Shown here: piece after piece, positions 33,164 through 46,374 of the stretch
Numbering within the stretch: position 1 is the first letter of the stretch
How the letters are laid out: each line of letters begins with the position of its first letter
DNA from: Membranipora membranacea
Taxonomy: Eukaryota; Bryozoa; Gymnolaemata; Cheilostomatida; Membraniporidae
Reading direction: 5' to 3'
NCBI GenBank assembly: GCA_914767715.1
Contig: OU612068.1
Coordinates: 17,672,001 to 17,736,000, forward strand
Length of the DNA: 64,000 nt
The notes under the pieces: generated by a model
What the model saw: only the letters and a program-made list of their open reading frames with translations
Told to the model about the DNA's origin: nothing
Databases searched by the model: none
Program-made: the position numbers and the translations under genes

Positions 33164-36100
33164 TTAAAAATTCAAAGTTTTGCTCGTTGTTGATTTAGCA
33201 GACCGTGCTCGGCGTTTAGGAGGAGCCACTTTCACTCCAAACACAGGTCTTATAGAGTTAGCAGTCAGTGAGATACGCCTCTGAGAATGATATGACTTAT
33301 GTGGTGCTATAGTGTCTCTACCACGTCGGGCTCTAGCGCTACGCACCCGCTCTGTACGGATAATATTATCAGGGTACTCAAACTCTGGTTCACTGATATC
33401 CAGCTGTTGTACTGTCGTCTGCATGTGATAAGTTTGTCTACCTGTCGATTTCTTAGCCTGAGAATAAGTACTATGACTAGACCTTGGTCTACCAAGCTGA
33501 GTCTGCTTTTTATTCAGTTTCTGAGCAGGATTTGATTTTGAGCAAGGACCGCATGAGGTAGGTCTAGGTATTCGAGGTTTCGTTGGTTCTATAGAGTTGT
33601 TGCCGCCATTATGTTGTCTTGTATGTGAAGAGTAGGGAGTTGGTGTACAGCTTTCATTGCATGTCCTCTTGTGACATGAGCTACAAGGTGTAGCTGAGAG
33701 TTTCTCGGGACAGTCGCCAACACATATAACTTGTACACAGTCTTGAGCACACTTAGTGGATGCACCCCGGGCGCTCCGAGCGCTCTGAGCTCTCGACTTG
33801 GATAAGGCAGCGGAAGAACTTCGTTGTTTACTGTATTGTCTGGTCTTAGAAGATTTTGAGTCTTCTAATTTTTCAGTTGCAAGCTGCAGCCTCTCTAATT
33901 CTAAGCACCTTGTCAGTAATTTAGCTTCATCTTTCTTCACTGTGGGTTTGATCTGGATTGGTGGAATAAAGAAAATTTCAATGGTTTATCATGATACGTC
34001 ATATCCATTGTACCTAGATTTGTCGAGTCGGAGTAACACTAACAAATGATACTGGGTTCACTGCAAAGGAATATGCACACAAGATTATAAGCTTACTCAA
34101 GCTAACCTGTTGGGTGAGATTCTAGTACATCTTAATATAAAAACAGGTGAATGGGTGAGGTGAGAAGAAGGCAGAAATCATAAACCCTTATGCATAAGTT
34201 TAATTCGCTAAATAGTCCTTCTCTCCTACACATTAGGAGTTATGCAGTCTTAAAATTGAGTTTAGGAAGAAGGTTGAGTTGAGCTGTCTGGTCTTGCTTG
34301 TAAGGGCAAGATTCTAACTATAATAATATTTAGCATAAGTTCTTACATCAAGTATTGCCTCCGACTCAGCCAGTAAACGTATGTCCAACTTCATGAGGGC
34401 AGGAGAGAATATATCTGAGAACTCATAACGAGGTTGACGGATATATGTGGCATCAAAGTCATACCGATGTCTGTCCTTTTTACCCTCAAACATGGCGTAA
34501 GCATCAAGCCTCTCAGGACGCAGAGACCAATTCATCTACAAGAGAAACATCAGATTCATGTGGTTATTATTATCTCTACATCTTATAATTTCCAATTGTC
34601 TCATGTTAGGCTCTAAAACAACTGATTACAGCGCCATCATGCAACCAAAAGCAACGCATTCTACCTTTGGCAGAGTTAAGAGTTATGTGCTGATAGATCA
34701 ACATTTTATTAAATGGACCATCTGAAAATCTGAAAACGAAGCCTTACAATTGGCAGCAGAAGTCCAAAAATTAAAGATATTTACACAAAGATAAATGTTG
34801 GTCATCGAAATCAATAAAATAAGACAGGCGAATGCTCTATTTTCATAAAGTTGATGGAACTCCTTATATTGATTTGGTGATTGTGAAATTGAAATTCTAA
34901 CATTATTCAGCCCATGCTATTGAGTTCCCAGGTCCTAATTCCAAGAATGAGAGTTCAAATCATAGATCACTGAACCCCATGATGCAAATTAATAAAAAAA
35001 TGTGTAAAATTAACTAATGACAACTTTCAACAGTAAACATCAAATACGTCCAGCGACATGGAAGGTAGGAAAGGTTATTTGAAATTTCAAGAAAGTTTTT
35101 TTTGTCTATACGGTTGCCCTTTTTTTACAGTATTTGCCGTGAGTTTAGATATCTAAAGTCAGTGATAACCAGCTAAATTTCATACACTTATACCATAAAT
35201 TTAGCATGCCTAATATATCCTTGTACTTACCTTTGGTATTTTTATATGTCCGTTCTTGTCTGGAGGCATTGCTGGTTCAGGAATTCTCTCATCGTCAGAT
35301 TTATCCTCATCAACAGCGAGGTCAGCAGGCAGCTCATTATCGGGGCCTACTCCGGCATCAGAGTCATCGTTATCTGAGATAATCTGTGAAAATGGAAATA
35401 ACTATGAGAGGTTTTATTGATAGAGGGAGTTATGTCCCTAAAAAATTCAGTTTCAATTGAGCTGCTCTCATTTAAATAATGCCAAAATAAGGTAAGCTGT
35501 GTTCATTCCATATCTATAGGTTCAGCTAGAATTGATAATTTTTCACTCGACCATCATTTGAAATTTAAAACTAGACAAACTCAATTGTCGGGTAAACCAA
35601 GACTCAGTACGTTAAACTGTCCTTGGTTCGGACAGTGCTCTCTAACCCAATGATAAGAGTTTATCTACATGACCTTGAACTGAGACTAAGTCTTATGAGC
35701 ATGGCCTTTTAGCTGTCATGCAGCCCTGTTGCATAATCTTCAATTGCAGCTAATATAAAAAGAAAATCCATAATTCAAAGAATTAGTAGAATTCATGTTA
35801 GCATGCTTAGTTGTATGGTTTGCAATTGACGTCATGACCTTTGCCAAAGCAGGAAAAGACACAACATATAGGGCATCCTTTAACCGGAATGGGTTTTGTG
35901 TTGAAATGTCCCAAAAGATTACGAAACTGCCAACTTAACTATTGAGTTTTGGCTCTGATAAAGTTTGGGTAAGACCTTGATTTTGCCGGATCCAGTACAA
36001 GGCTTATAGTTTCAAGATGTGTGTTCCCTGGTAGAGAGTACTGGCAAATGGTTTCTTAATAATATAAGATAATACAAGGATCTTTCAATAATCCAGCAGA

Positions 36101-39100
36101 TATATGAATATTGTCTTTCAGGGAAGTGCTCTCGACCAATAAGTTATATATGCCATAATATCCGAAAATCCCTGAAAAACTAACTTTGGCGATGTGCCAT
36201 CCTACTCACCTCCTCATCCTGATCGAATATATTATCACTCTCATCACCAGTGACTATACCACTAGTGCTGCTCTCTGATCTCTGCTTCTGTTGTTTATCT
36301 GATGAGGTCACGACCCCGGCAGCAGATCTATCTGATGTAAGCACTATATGACACTCTCCTATGGAATAGATCGAAATCTCAGCAATGAATAATGCAGTAT
36401 ATGAGACCAATCGGGTCCTTTCGCAGTCCTGAAACCATCACCAGTTCAAGGTTTTTGTTACAGCTTTGGGAATAAATACTTTGCTCCTATAAGACCTGAC
36501 TGATCATTGATGATAGTATGGTGTATCCAAGGAGTAAAAGTGTCGTTGATATAACAACACCAACAGTAAACTAAGGTCGAGGTCATTTATCACTAACATC
36601 AACAGTAAGGTCATGTCAAGGTCATCTAATCTATCACTGACATCTGGAATAGAGCTTATACACCAATGCCAATACTGTTTTTGTACTCTTATTCTAGGAG
36701 TCGATCAGGTTGGGAGCCAACAAATATAGTAAACAAACCAGAACAATTATATAAAAGTATGAGCGATTTAATGATAAACTAACACCAAACCAACCACCAA
36801 CGTATAATGGCAAAATAAACCAATCCAAGATCCACAAGCAGACATGACAAAAAGGGTATGTCTGGGACTTGAGGATACAGAAATGAAATGTAAGCTAAAC
36901 AGCAGGTCAAGAAGAGGTTTCAACTTTCAGCGACATACTCACCACGCTTCTGTCGACCTGTAATAGTTTGCAGTAGAAACTTGGAAACAATGGAAATGAT
37001 GTAAATGAATGGGAAAGTTTTTGAAAGTCGCATCAAGAAAAGAAGGTGTGTGTTAAAATATGAAGCAGAGTTTTGGTGCAAGGTTGAATATGGAAAGAGA
37101 TCTGCTGCTGGGTTTGACAATCAATGTACAATTTACCGTAGCAGTGACAAAACCATTCTACTCATTATGATTTAAATTTATTTTTATAAATTCAAAATGG
37201 GAAAAAACGGTCAACGACACATATGAGATGGACCTTGTCTTCCTGAGAATACCCCGATAAAGTAACATAGGAAGAATTTTGCAACTTTTTTCAATTGAAG
37301 ACCTATTCAGGCAGTAACAACTTCATTAGAGTCTAGTATTATCTACAATCACCCATAACACTTGCCAAATCAGATTGGCCTACTCGATTGTATGTCATTC
37401 AAACGGGAAACAACTGGGTTATGACCTCACCTTTCCTGTCCTTGCCGATGACTGTGATCTTTTCACCAAACTTTGACAGCGCTGGCTCAGAGCCCTCTTC
37501 TTTGAACTGACTGACCACCTCAGCTGTCAGCATGTCGTAATCTCCCCAGTTCACGTCCCGCGCATGACGTGAGGTCACTGTTGAGGACTTTGGTCTAGTA
37601 GTGGATGGAAGAGCGGTCCTTGGTCTCCTCTCCCTACAAAGAGGATAAAAGATAAAAGAAAAAGTCCAAAAGGCAAAATAAGAATTGAGAAGCAATGAAG
37701 CTTCTTCTGTACTATCTAAGTGTACATCTTGTCTAGTCTTGTTTTGTCTTGACAGTTTTCAGTGTTAAGGATAGAAATTCAACTTTTTGAATTCTAAAGG
37801 TTGATTTCTTTGAAGTCTAAACTGCAGTTGTATTTTTACAGTATGCAATGGACCACACAGGAAACGGTGGAGACAAACATCTGGACAACAAACATTTCAT
37901 TAGTAGACAAAAAGTCAAGCTGACCTGGCAATTAATAAAAAGGACAACTGAATGTCAACAGCAAGGCAGCATATCATTGCATCGACCAGTTGCTGTCATA
38001 GAACAATGCCTTTGTGAACTTATTTGATCAGGTAATCTAGACCATTCATTTTTAATCAAACAAATAAATAAAGATCTATATCAATATTTTCTGAAATATC
38101 CTCATTACAGCTTCTAAAAGCAAGGTTTCAATTAGAAACTGAGCCAAGAGATTTTTGATAGCTTGTATCAAGCTTAACCATGTAAGAACTATATTGGGCT
38201 GGTTTCACAACTCATTTCCCTCTGCTGAACAGTCATAAAAGTCTCCGTGACCTACCCATAAAGGTTGGAGAAAAAATGCGCACATGTCAAATGATACATC
38301 ACAGTGCTTTTTGCTCGACTTATTCTGACATCTTTTGTTGAAATGAATTGATACAGATTAATGACATATCAAACAGTGAAAATATCTGATTTTGGAATCA
38401 ATGTTTGAGATCAATAAAAAGGCACCCAAATCATTTTAGGTCTGCTTATTTGAAACCGCAATAGTAAAATCACAAATAAAATATTAATCCATTATTCCCG
38501 ATGGTGTTGTTTCCTATCCTGGAATATTACTTTCAATTGACTACATCACTATTTCAAGACATACATTTCCCTACAGGGATTTGATACAAAAGTACATTTA
38601 AGGTTCAAATACGAAACATGCACTATAACTTTTCTTTCAAATTTTTACCTGTCATGTTCATGCATCCTTATTGAAACAGATGGTATAAAGACTAGATATA
38701 TAAACCAGCATTAAAACGAATATGTCAGCAAGCAGCTATAAGCAAACAATCTTTTCGTTATGTAGGTTAACGAGAGCACCTTGCAACAACTTGACGGCAT
38801 CAAAGCTAAGCAGTTATCATGTAGCGCGAAGGCTGTTATGTGTATGTAGGGTCCATTTTGAATTCTATACCTTAAACTTTGACTGCCGCCCCAGCTAGAT
38901 CGCGTCACACGATTATCCTTTTTTATCCTAAACCTAGATAGGAGAACATCACAAGGATTTTTATACACAGGTCACAGTTACAATTATTGCAGACTGCAAC
39001 CGTAAAAAGCGGCGGCACTGTAGATATCAGCTGATTCATTTCTCGACAAATTTCCTACACACTGTGATCATATTAAGTTCGGTGTTACGATGATTACAAA

Positions 39101-42100
39101 GTGCAACCATAAAAAGCGGCAGCATTGTGGATCTCAGCTGAACCTTTCCTCAACAGAATCTTTTCACACACACTTATTACCTGTCAGGAGCTGTGTGGGA
39201 GACAGGTTTACATCTGGTGTATGGTGTTTCTGTGGTTTGAACATAAGGTTGCCACATTGTGGGATCATCATTGAATGTTTTGTTGTTTAGGGCAAGCTGA
39301 GTGCGATACAAACATGCAGCAGAATTCTTATTTCCAGCAATCAAATCATCCGTGGTCACACCTTTGAAACGCTACAAGTGAACAAACATATATGTGGAGA
39401 GTGATACTAAAAAAGAATAATTCTACAGACTCAGATAACGCTAGAGCTTCTCTCACGTATGCGAATCGTTTGGAAGAGGCTTTGATAGTATTTCATTGAG
39501 AGGTTTAAATTACTTGAAGGGGAATCTTTGAACTTCCTGGGCGACGCACATACATGATCAAAAACGATAGCTCTATCTTATTCCGGTTCTTGAAGACAAT
39601 ACTCCCCACCTACCTCTCTTTATGCTTTTGTACAAGTTCAGTCATAGTGTTGACATTGCTGATAGATGTGGCTGTAAACCTAGGAGCTTTAGTTCCCTCA
39701 ACGGTTAGAGGAATCGTCATATTCTGAACGTAATTTGCTGAATATCTTATTGGACAATAATATGTCATATCCAACTTCACAGGAAATGAGGTAATCCGCA
39801 ATTTTTTCTCAGAGTCAAGTTCAAGGTCTGAACGCACGATCTTTAGTTTTATGAAAAGCTTTAATTTCCGTGTGTGTTCGCTGTCAGTAGATGCTTACGA
39901 AGTTTGATTTGGAGACAATGCGCTGACTGTGTAGCTCGGGTTCGTTTACATAGTTAATGAATGTTTTGATATCCTGTTATTACAAAAAAAATTATAGCTG
40001 TCTGCTCAATTCAAGAAAATAGAATCGTTCTCTGGTAGCATGGCTAACGTCAGAACCCAGAGTCGATGACATTGTGATTGAACTGATAAAGCAGTTTGTG
40101 ATCAAGGGGCTATGATTAGCAAACAGTTTTATAGATATTTTAATCCATGATGAGCATTTATGAAAATACTGGAGCTCACTTCAACAGCCATAGTATTGAT
40201 TATTGTTTGACAAATCATGTCATCCAATTGAGCATCAATAGCTCCTTGAGAGGAAAGAAAAACATTGATGATCATTGATATTATATTTAAACATATAAAA
40301 TTTCAGATATCTATTTGTGATGTAACCAAGGATTTTGTCAAACCCATGACACCAAACTGGCGGCTGTCTAAAATCAGGCTAATTACCGGAGCTCTTTAGT
40401 TTACACCCTCATCTATATATCACCAGCACTATATGACGGCAATTTTGTAGGCCGGCAAGGAGTGGGTGGTAATGTCAACCCATGAGACTATTTTGGGCTC
40501 GAGAAAAGCAATTTGAGAGGGAGTTTGCAGTTGAAAGTGCCTAGTAGGAAAACTTCATGTAAACAATAACTACTAAGATAGAGAATAATGCTAGAGATAG
40601 AACAAACATACCTAATTGAATGTAAAAAATGTGATTATCATCCTCGCAATGTGGCTGTGCTTGCTCGTTTTGAGCTGTATTCTCAACTTTCAAGCAAAAT
40701 TTGCAAGTCCATATGAGACAAGCCCAAATTTGGTGACGTATATCAAAATCAATTCCTGTCTGCCAGGAGTCAATACATATTAACATGTTCAGTCAACTTA
40801 TTGTTCGAGCCCATCCTCCCTTTTCCACAACAACGGCTTCAAATTGGTTAGGCAAAGTTGCCTTTCCCTTGCTTGTAAAAATCACTGTGACGACAACTCT
40901 ATGGTTGTTGACTTACATTGAATCCAAGGCCTTTGAATTTGTTGGATATATTCCAGCTGACATCTCTCAGTTGTTCTGTAAGCCTCCTAAACTCATGCTA
41001 CAACAGTGTTGGTAGTAAATTTGGTGAGGCCACCTAAATTATTACAGTGATGTACTTTTAATAAAGATGAATGAGAAACGAGTGCATCTTGAATGCGGGA
41101 AGACTCAATCAATAAGCGAACTGTTCCACTCCACTCCACTTCAGCAACAGAATCACATTTGATTGTATCACCAGTATAAATGTGGAGTACAGGTTGAGAA
41201 AAGAGGGTGCTGATACTTGTGCTGTTGATTGAAGGATGATACAACTCATGATTATAAAGTGCAAAAGAAGCCTGAACATTAGCCTGTCTTGACAAACTTT
41301 GTTGTGGGGGGGGAAAGATTTCAAGGGGGGACAACTCGGCTTCTCAATAGCTTGTTCGCAAGAGTTGACGAGCTTTGTTCTAAACTTGTCAAGACAGGCT
41401 ACCTGAACATATGGCATGTTGTCATCACCGAATTGTTATACAGAAACCAAGTGGAGTTAAGCTCACCTTAGTTAAGTTGTAGAGAGGTTTACTTGTGAGT
41501 CTATGAGTGCCACCGCTGACATCTATAGTAACAAAAGTACACTGATGTTGATACCGATAAACAAGACTAGTACGTTAGGGCTGAATAAAGAGAATGAAAG
41601 CTAATCTCAAACGATCCCTAACCGACTTGATTTTTGTTTTGTGATCCAAAATAAGCCAATATTATCTTGAAAGGTAAACTGTTAGTCAGCTGAAGGGGTA
41701 AAGGTCGATGGCCGCAGAAAGACAGATTCCAGGTCTGACAAACTAAATTAGATCATTTGAAACGAAAGAATAAATCTTAATTACCGTTTGATAAAAATTA
41801 AAATTTAAAATTATTTTATGATGCGGACATTGACATCCAAAGATTGATGCTATAGATCGTGATCGGCTTGACTGGTCATTCTCACTCTTTGTGGGTTCTC
41901 TGTCATTATCACTGTTAACCTGGATGTTTACTAGGAATAGAGAACAATTTGATGGATTTTACCTCAGTGAGTTGAGTCAGTTTAAAGTCCCAACTTGATC
42001 ATAAAAGTCTTCAACTCTTACCATGTGCAGATTCCGAGGCTATCATTCTTGACGCGGTCAGTGGATTTGGGCCGCTACCAGTCCAGCTCTTCCACTTGTG

Positions 42101-42352
42101 AGTACTCAAGTCTAGAGTGGACTTGGATTTCGGTCCACTCAATCCTAGTTTATGACCGACGCCATGAGAATCGTAAAAGTTCATTGTCTCAGATACTTCA
42201 TATAACTTTGTAGGTTTAATTCCTTTCAGCAAAGAATCCGCTCCAGGGTTGATGTTCACATCGATGTTCTTCGATGATGCTGCCGGTGCTGTCTTTATTC
42301 TATCCTTTCTAGAAATACGATAAAGTGCGAGTAAAGACTCAGTCGGCAGCAT
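33164..42352 (-). CDS. Unrecognised protein, Cys/Ser/Arg-rich C-terminus
   Basis: Exons: 42352-42022, 40244-40180, 39973-39899, 39840-39614, 39536-39457, 39361-39181, 37633-37431, a 15-nt microexon 36957-36943, 36358-36210, 35383-35231, 34535-34347 and 33952-33164, giving 818 aa with all phases matching. I do not recognise the family. The N-terminal third is mixed and moderately charged (MLPTESLLALYRISRKDRIK, then FINYVNEPELHSQRIV); the middle is acidic (ISDNDDSDAG); an aromatic/basic segment follows (MNWSLRPERLDAYAMFEGKK); the last exon encodes a Ser/Arg/Lys-rich tail with CxxC-type cysteines (CHKRTC, CGPC). There are no membrane segments. The exon 39536-39457 is the least certain: a direct jump to an acceptor at 39372 gives RFKGVTTDDL, which reads naturally but breaks the phase. 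One intron (39898-39841) is only 58 bp. A ciliary or cytoskeletal role is possible but unproven. Confidence 0.7.
36557..36645. repeat. Short direct repeat, period about 39 bp
   Basis: CAACAGTAA, AAGGTC and GGTCATxTA recur at 36561 and 36600 and are followed by two versions of TATCACT(A/G)ACAT. It lies in an intron of gene 6. Confidence 0.55.
38995..39145. repeat. Tandem duplication, period 107 bp
   Basis: TGCAACC(G/A)TAAAAAGCGGC is followed by matching GATxTCAGCTGA stretches at 38995 and 39102. Intronic, in gene 6. Confidence 0.75.
41281..41400. mobile_element. 120-bp MITE-like element (AGCCTGTCTTGACAA family)
   Basis: AGCCTGTCTTGACAAACTT at 41281-41299 is mirrored by AACTTGTCAAGACAGGCT at 41383-41400. 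The interior has a G8 run and a G6 run. It lies in the first intron of gene 6. The same end sequence occurs at 13842 and 14046. Confidence 0.8.
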
Positions 42353-45300
42353 GTTGCTACATTAGAATAGTGAGAGTTTAATATTTGTAACGAAGCCTAT
42401 ATACTATATACCAAATAAGCAGGATATTATCTAAATTAAACCAACAATCATTCATTATTATAAAGAATAACAAGATTATCTTAAAATTCAAATAAAACCA
42501 TACATAAATTATTGATCTATTGAGTATCAAGGGTTCTCTTACAGTAAAATGTTATAATAAATCAAGTTCAATATAATTTTCGTAGTGCACAAATACTAAC
42601 CGACCATCTGCTGACGCTGACCCAACCAATTATGAGCTGCCAGTGGCTTTTAATGTATCAGTTTCTTGTAAGCAACTGTAATGTTTTTATTCTTTTGAAC
42701 CTTATGTTACCTACATTACAAAAGCACTTGGCAATGTATAAATAAAATAACACACTAAATTTGTTTAAGATAGGGTCAGCAGTGTTATTTGAACACTTTT
42801 AAAAATTAACACCCATATTATGAAATACTACTAAAGCCAGGGCGCAAACACAAAAAGTGAATTAAATATGTTATGTAAACCTTGATTTAATTGAGTAATT
42901 GTGAGAATTAATTGAATGTTGTAGGTTCGTTCTCAAGAGTTGTCGGTAGACTTCACATGTATTATTTTCTATGAGTTTATTTTTTCACCCGATCGTGTTT
43001 CTTTTGTCTGTCTGTGTAAAAACTTGTTGCTCCTGGAGCTGTCAGTTTTTTGACAGTAGCTTTGCTTTCACACAAGACAGGTTACAAGCATTTATATTGA
43101 TTGATGTCGGTCTTTCACCTGTTTCAGCTTCATAACGTCCATTAACAGCATGACGGAACAAGCAAGGCCAAGCAAACTGATCAAACTGAATCGCCATGTA
43201 ATTGATATTAAACTTCTGGAATGGCTCAATATACCTTTAGGCAAACAATAGTAAAATTACAAGAATTCAGAACCAGGCTCGCTCAACATTTAAAAATAAA
43301 TCAAATTTCAGTGATAACCATATCCGATCAAACCCTTTAAAATGTATTCTGAATAGTAGCTCCAACACCCCAGATGGGTAATGTCAACATCAAGTATTCA
43401 TAACGCTGTTGAAAATATCCACCCTCTATTCAATATAAAATGTTCAAGTTGGTTTCAAAAGATATTAGAGCTCCAATTTGCTGCAGACACTTTACTAAAA
43501 TCAAATTACACATTAATAATACAGGTTAAATTAATGTCAATATCAGCATTGTTAGGCCTTCCTAGACACTGATCAAACATCAATGTCATAACGTTGCTAT
43601 GGATCAAATCGTAACTCAAACAGGGCAATGATAATGTTATAGCCGATCATCGTTGGTGGTGATCTAAGCGATAGGGGGTGGTTTGGTGTTTGATTGTCGT
43701 GATGTTTGGAACATGATTAGAGGGATTACAAGGAATTCAAAAATGAGCCCAAACCTATTAACAGTAACCTGAACACGGCTTTGGTCACTTAGTAGGCAAA
43801 AAGCTGCCGAAAGTAAACAGTGGTTTTTGAGATAAGTTTGTTTGTTCTAGCCGAGGAGTTTGATCTGACCTACAGAAATATGTGCTATCAAGACACAAGT
43901 CCTAACCAAAAAAATAAACTGATCGAGGGGGCAACCCCCATATATTAAGCATTTTCAGTTGGGACAACAGAAATGGTATATGGGATTGAGAAGATGTATT
44001 TAATCTTTTTTGCATTTGCACTGTATTTCCATCACGTGCAGGTGACTCCCCCCCCCCCCCCCGTCTATAGATTTCTCATCCGATCACATGTGTAAAGGAG
44101 GAGGAGAATGAATGAGGCATACCATGTGATGTCAACAATGTTCAAAGTCACAATTATAATGGCTACTTTGACTTTTGCAAACAAAATGGTAATGAAAAAC
44201 TCTAGCCTGACTGACTCAATTTATTTGATTTGTTCAGGACTGCGGGTAGAGTGGCTATCGATATATTGGCCGGGTGTTTAATTTTGGTTTTACCTGTTGT
44301 ACTTCACTTGTTCATATTGCTAGGATACATGAACGATGATGTTTTTTTTCACGAGTGTTAAGTGACATTGTAGCAACGAGATCAAAACAGGTTGACGCTG
44401 CTCTGTCACCATGTAGGTGGTTTATGTCCCCAAAGACAGATTGATAATTTGCTTAGGTATTAAATTGATTGATGGTGATGATATGCAGAGTATGAGTGTT
44501 ACAATGTGACAGAATAACTTGGTAATAATGGTTGGTCAAAAAAATATTCCTAGAGCTAAAGCTGGTTTCTTAATCCTGAGCTTACTGTACAAAATAAGGC
44601 ATTTTCAACACTCTGACTGTCAAAGACATCAGAATTTGTCATTTTTATGGGGGAAGATCACTGTAATTTATTTATTCTTATGCTGCCATATAATAAGTGA
44701 TTTTAAGATATTCAACTAATATCGTTGAATCGAGTAATTGTAGCGTATAATATTCTAATTCATTGTCATTTTTATTCGTCATTTTGCGCCAGAGATTGTA
44801 TTACTACTAATGAACGAGTGGCAAAACAGCAACAGCAATACAGCACCAAATCATAACATCACAGTCACCGAGGTTAAGCTTCAATTTGCCCTAGCTAAGG
44901 ATTTGAAAGTGCTTAGGCTTAATTCCCAAGTGACGCAATAACACCCAAATAAATGGCATAAACAGGTAGGACAAGTCAGGCTAGCATAGATAGGTTAGCG
45001 TTGGCTAAAATATAGTTTATTTGTGATAGGAGAGAAGTCATTTTCAGTACACTTAACTGTAAGGTTGTTGGTCAATGCTATCATGCTGGTAACAGACAAA
45101 TGAACTATATTTAGTTCATCATTCTCTCAGGGGGAGTTCATTGATTGAGCAGACCATAAATAGTCAGGCAAGCGTGGCAAGTTGCACCTCTTCATTAATT
45201 GAAAAAACATGTCCTGAGCAAAAACTTACCACCAATAATTCAGGGATGTTTGTATCATGTTGATTGTGTTCCTTCTTCTCCAATATATGCTGCTTAGACT

Positions 45301-46374
45301 AATCAGAATATCCTCACTTTATTTTATCTAGTGAGTTATGAGCCAACAATTCTGGATTTAACCATCAATTTAATGAGTTTAGCAACCAATGACATTGCCT
45401 TCCTTATAATAACAACATAGACCTAGGCTTTCAACAGTATTTAGTGCATTGTCCTATGTTGTATTAAGGTTTTATAGTTTTGTGAACATTCACAAGATAA
45501 GAAAGAAATTAGTTGACAATGCTCCAAGGTGACAGACAGGTCAAGGACAAAAGCTGATAGTTTCATTGGCCATCTTAATTTTTGACGAGCCAATCGTAGT
45601 CCAGTCTCTTTTCTTAATAAAGATACCATCGGAGTTGTATGCCCAATGAGTAGTGGAAAGTAACTCTAAAATTTAATTACAAGTAATTTATTCCATCAGG
45701 GAAGGTGGGACACCCGCCCACCCTACTTGGTTCCATTCTCCCTGGTTCCATCAGGGATATATTTGCATCCAAAAATCCCTGATTCTATAAATATGCAACT
45801 GAGCTTGGTCCTAGCATGAGGTCAACAAGTTATTTTTAATTTGCTTTAATCATAAACTTTTAGAAAACCTCAATAAATAAACAAATAAATGATAAAAGTG
45901 TAGAGATTATCAGGAAACAAAAAAAAACAGAAGAGAGGTACCATCACGTCAAAGAAGCTAAGACCTAATTCATTTTTGAATAGACATCTCCGTCAGATAG
46001 CCTAACCATTGCTCGCTGACACAGCCAGCAATGGTGACTGGTGCCATAAAAATCATAGATTCCAGTACCAGTAGGGGAGATATCTCATTTGGTTCATCAG
46101 AACTCAGATAGACATGCACAATGAACACCGAGTATCATATTTGTAAAATGGAGGTTTTGATGCAGTCGAGATCATCTTTTGGAAGGACCACTTCACACTT
46201 GTGCAATCAAATAATTCCAAGGCTACAATTCATTGTGAATCAATTTATTGAGCAATCGTCATATCTTGGGAGGTAAAATGGATGGAAATAGAAAAATACA
46301 TATGTGTCAAAAGAGAGGTTTTCAAGAACGCTGTTTTAGCTGTGTTTAAACTATGCTACTTTGTGACATTGGGT
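42353..46374. other. Four-kb interval between genes 6 and 7
   Basis: Both flanking genes are on the minus strand. Scanning both strands, I found no exon with family resemblance, no tRNA and no rRNA. A 15-base C tract lies at 44048-44062. TTTATT at 46244-46249 (AATAAA on the minus strand), 126 bp past the stop of the PDZ gene, is a plausible poly(A) signal for it. Confidence 0.5.
46244..46249 (-). terminator. Candidate poly(A) signal of the PDZ gene
   Basis: AATAAA on the minus strand, 126 bp downstream of the TAA stop at 46377-46375, the first such hexamer after the stop that I see. Confidence 0.4.

Noticed and set aside
40541-40786. Minus-strand frame with a hydrophobic helix (FVLSLALFSILVVIV)
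   Set aside because: It has no supporting acceptor in phase with gene 6 and falls inside an intron whose flanking exons join perfectly; no family resemblance.
40993-41334. Minus-strand frames of over 100 codons
   Set aside because: They run through the inverted-repeat element at 41281-41400 and have no splice signals linking them to neighbours.
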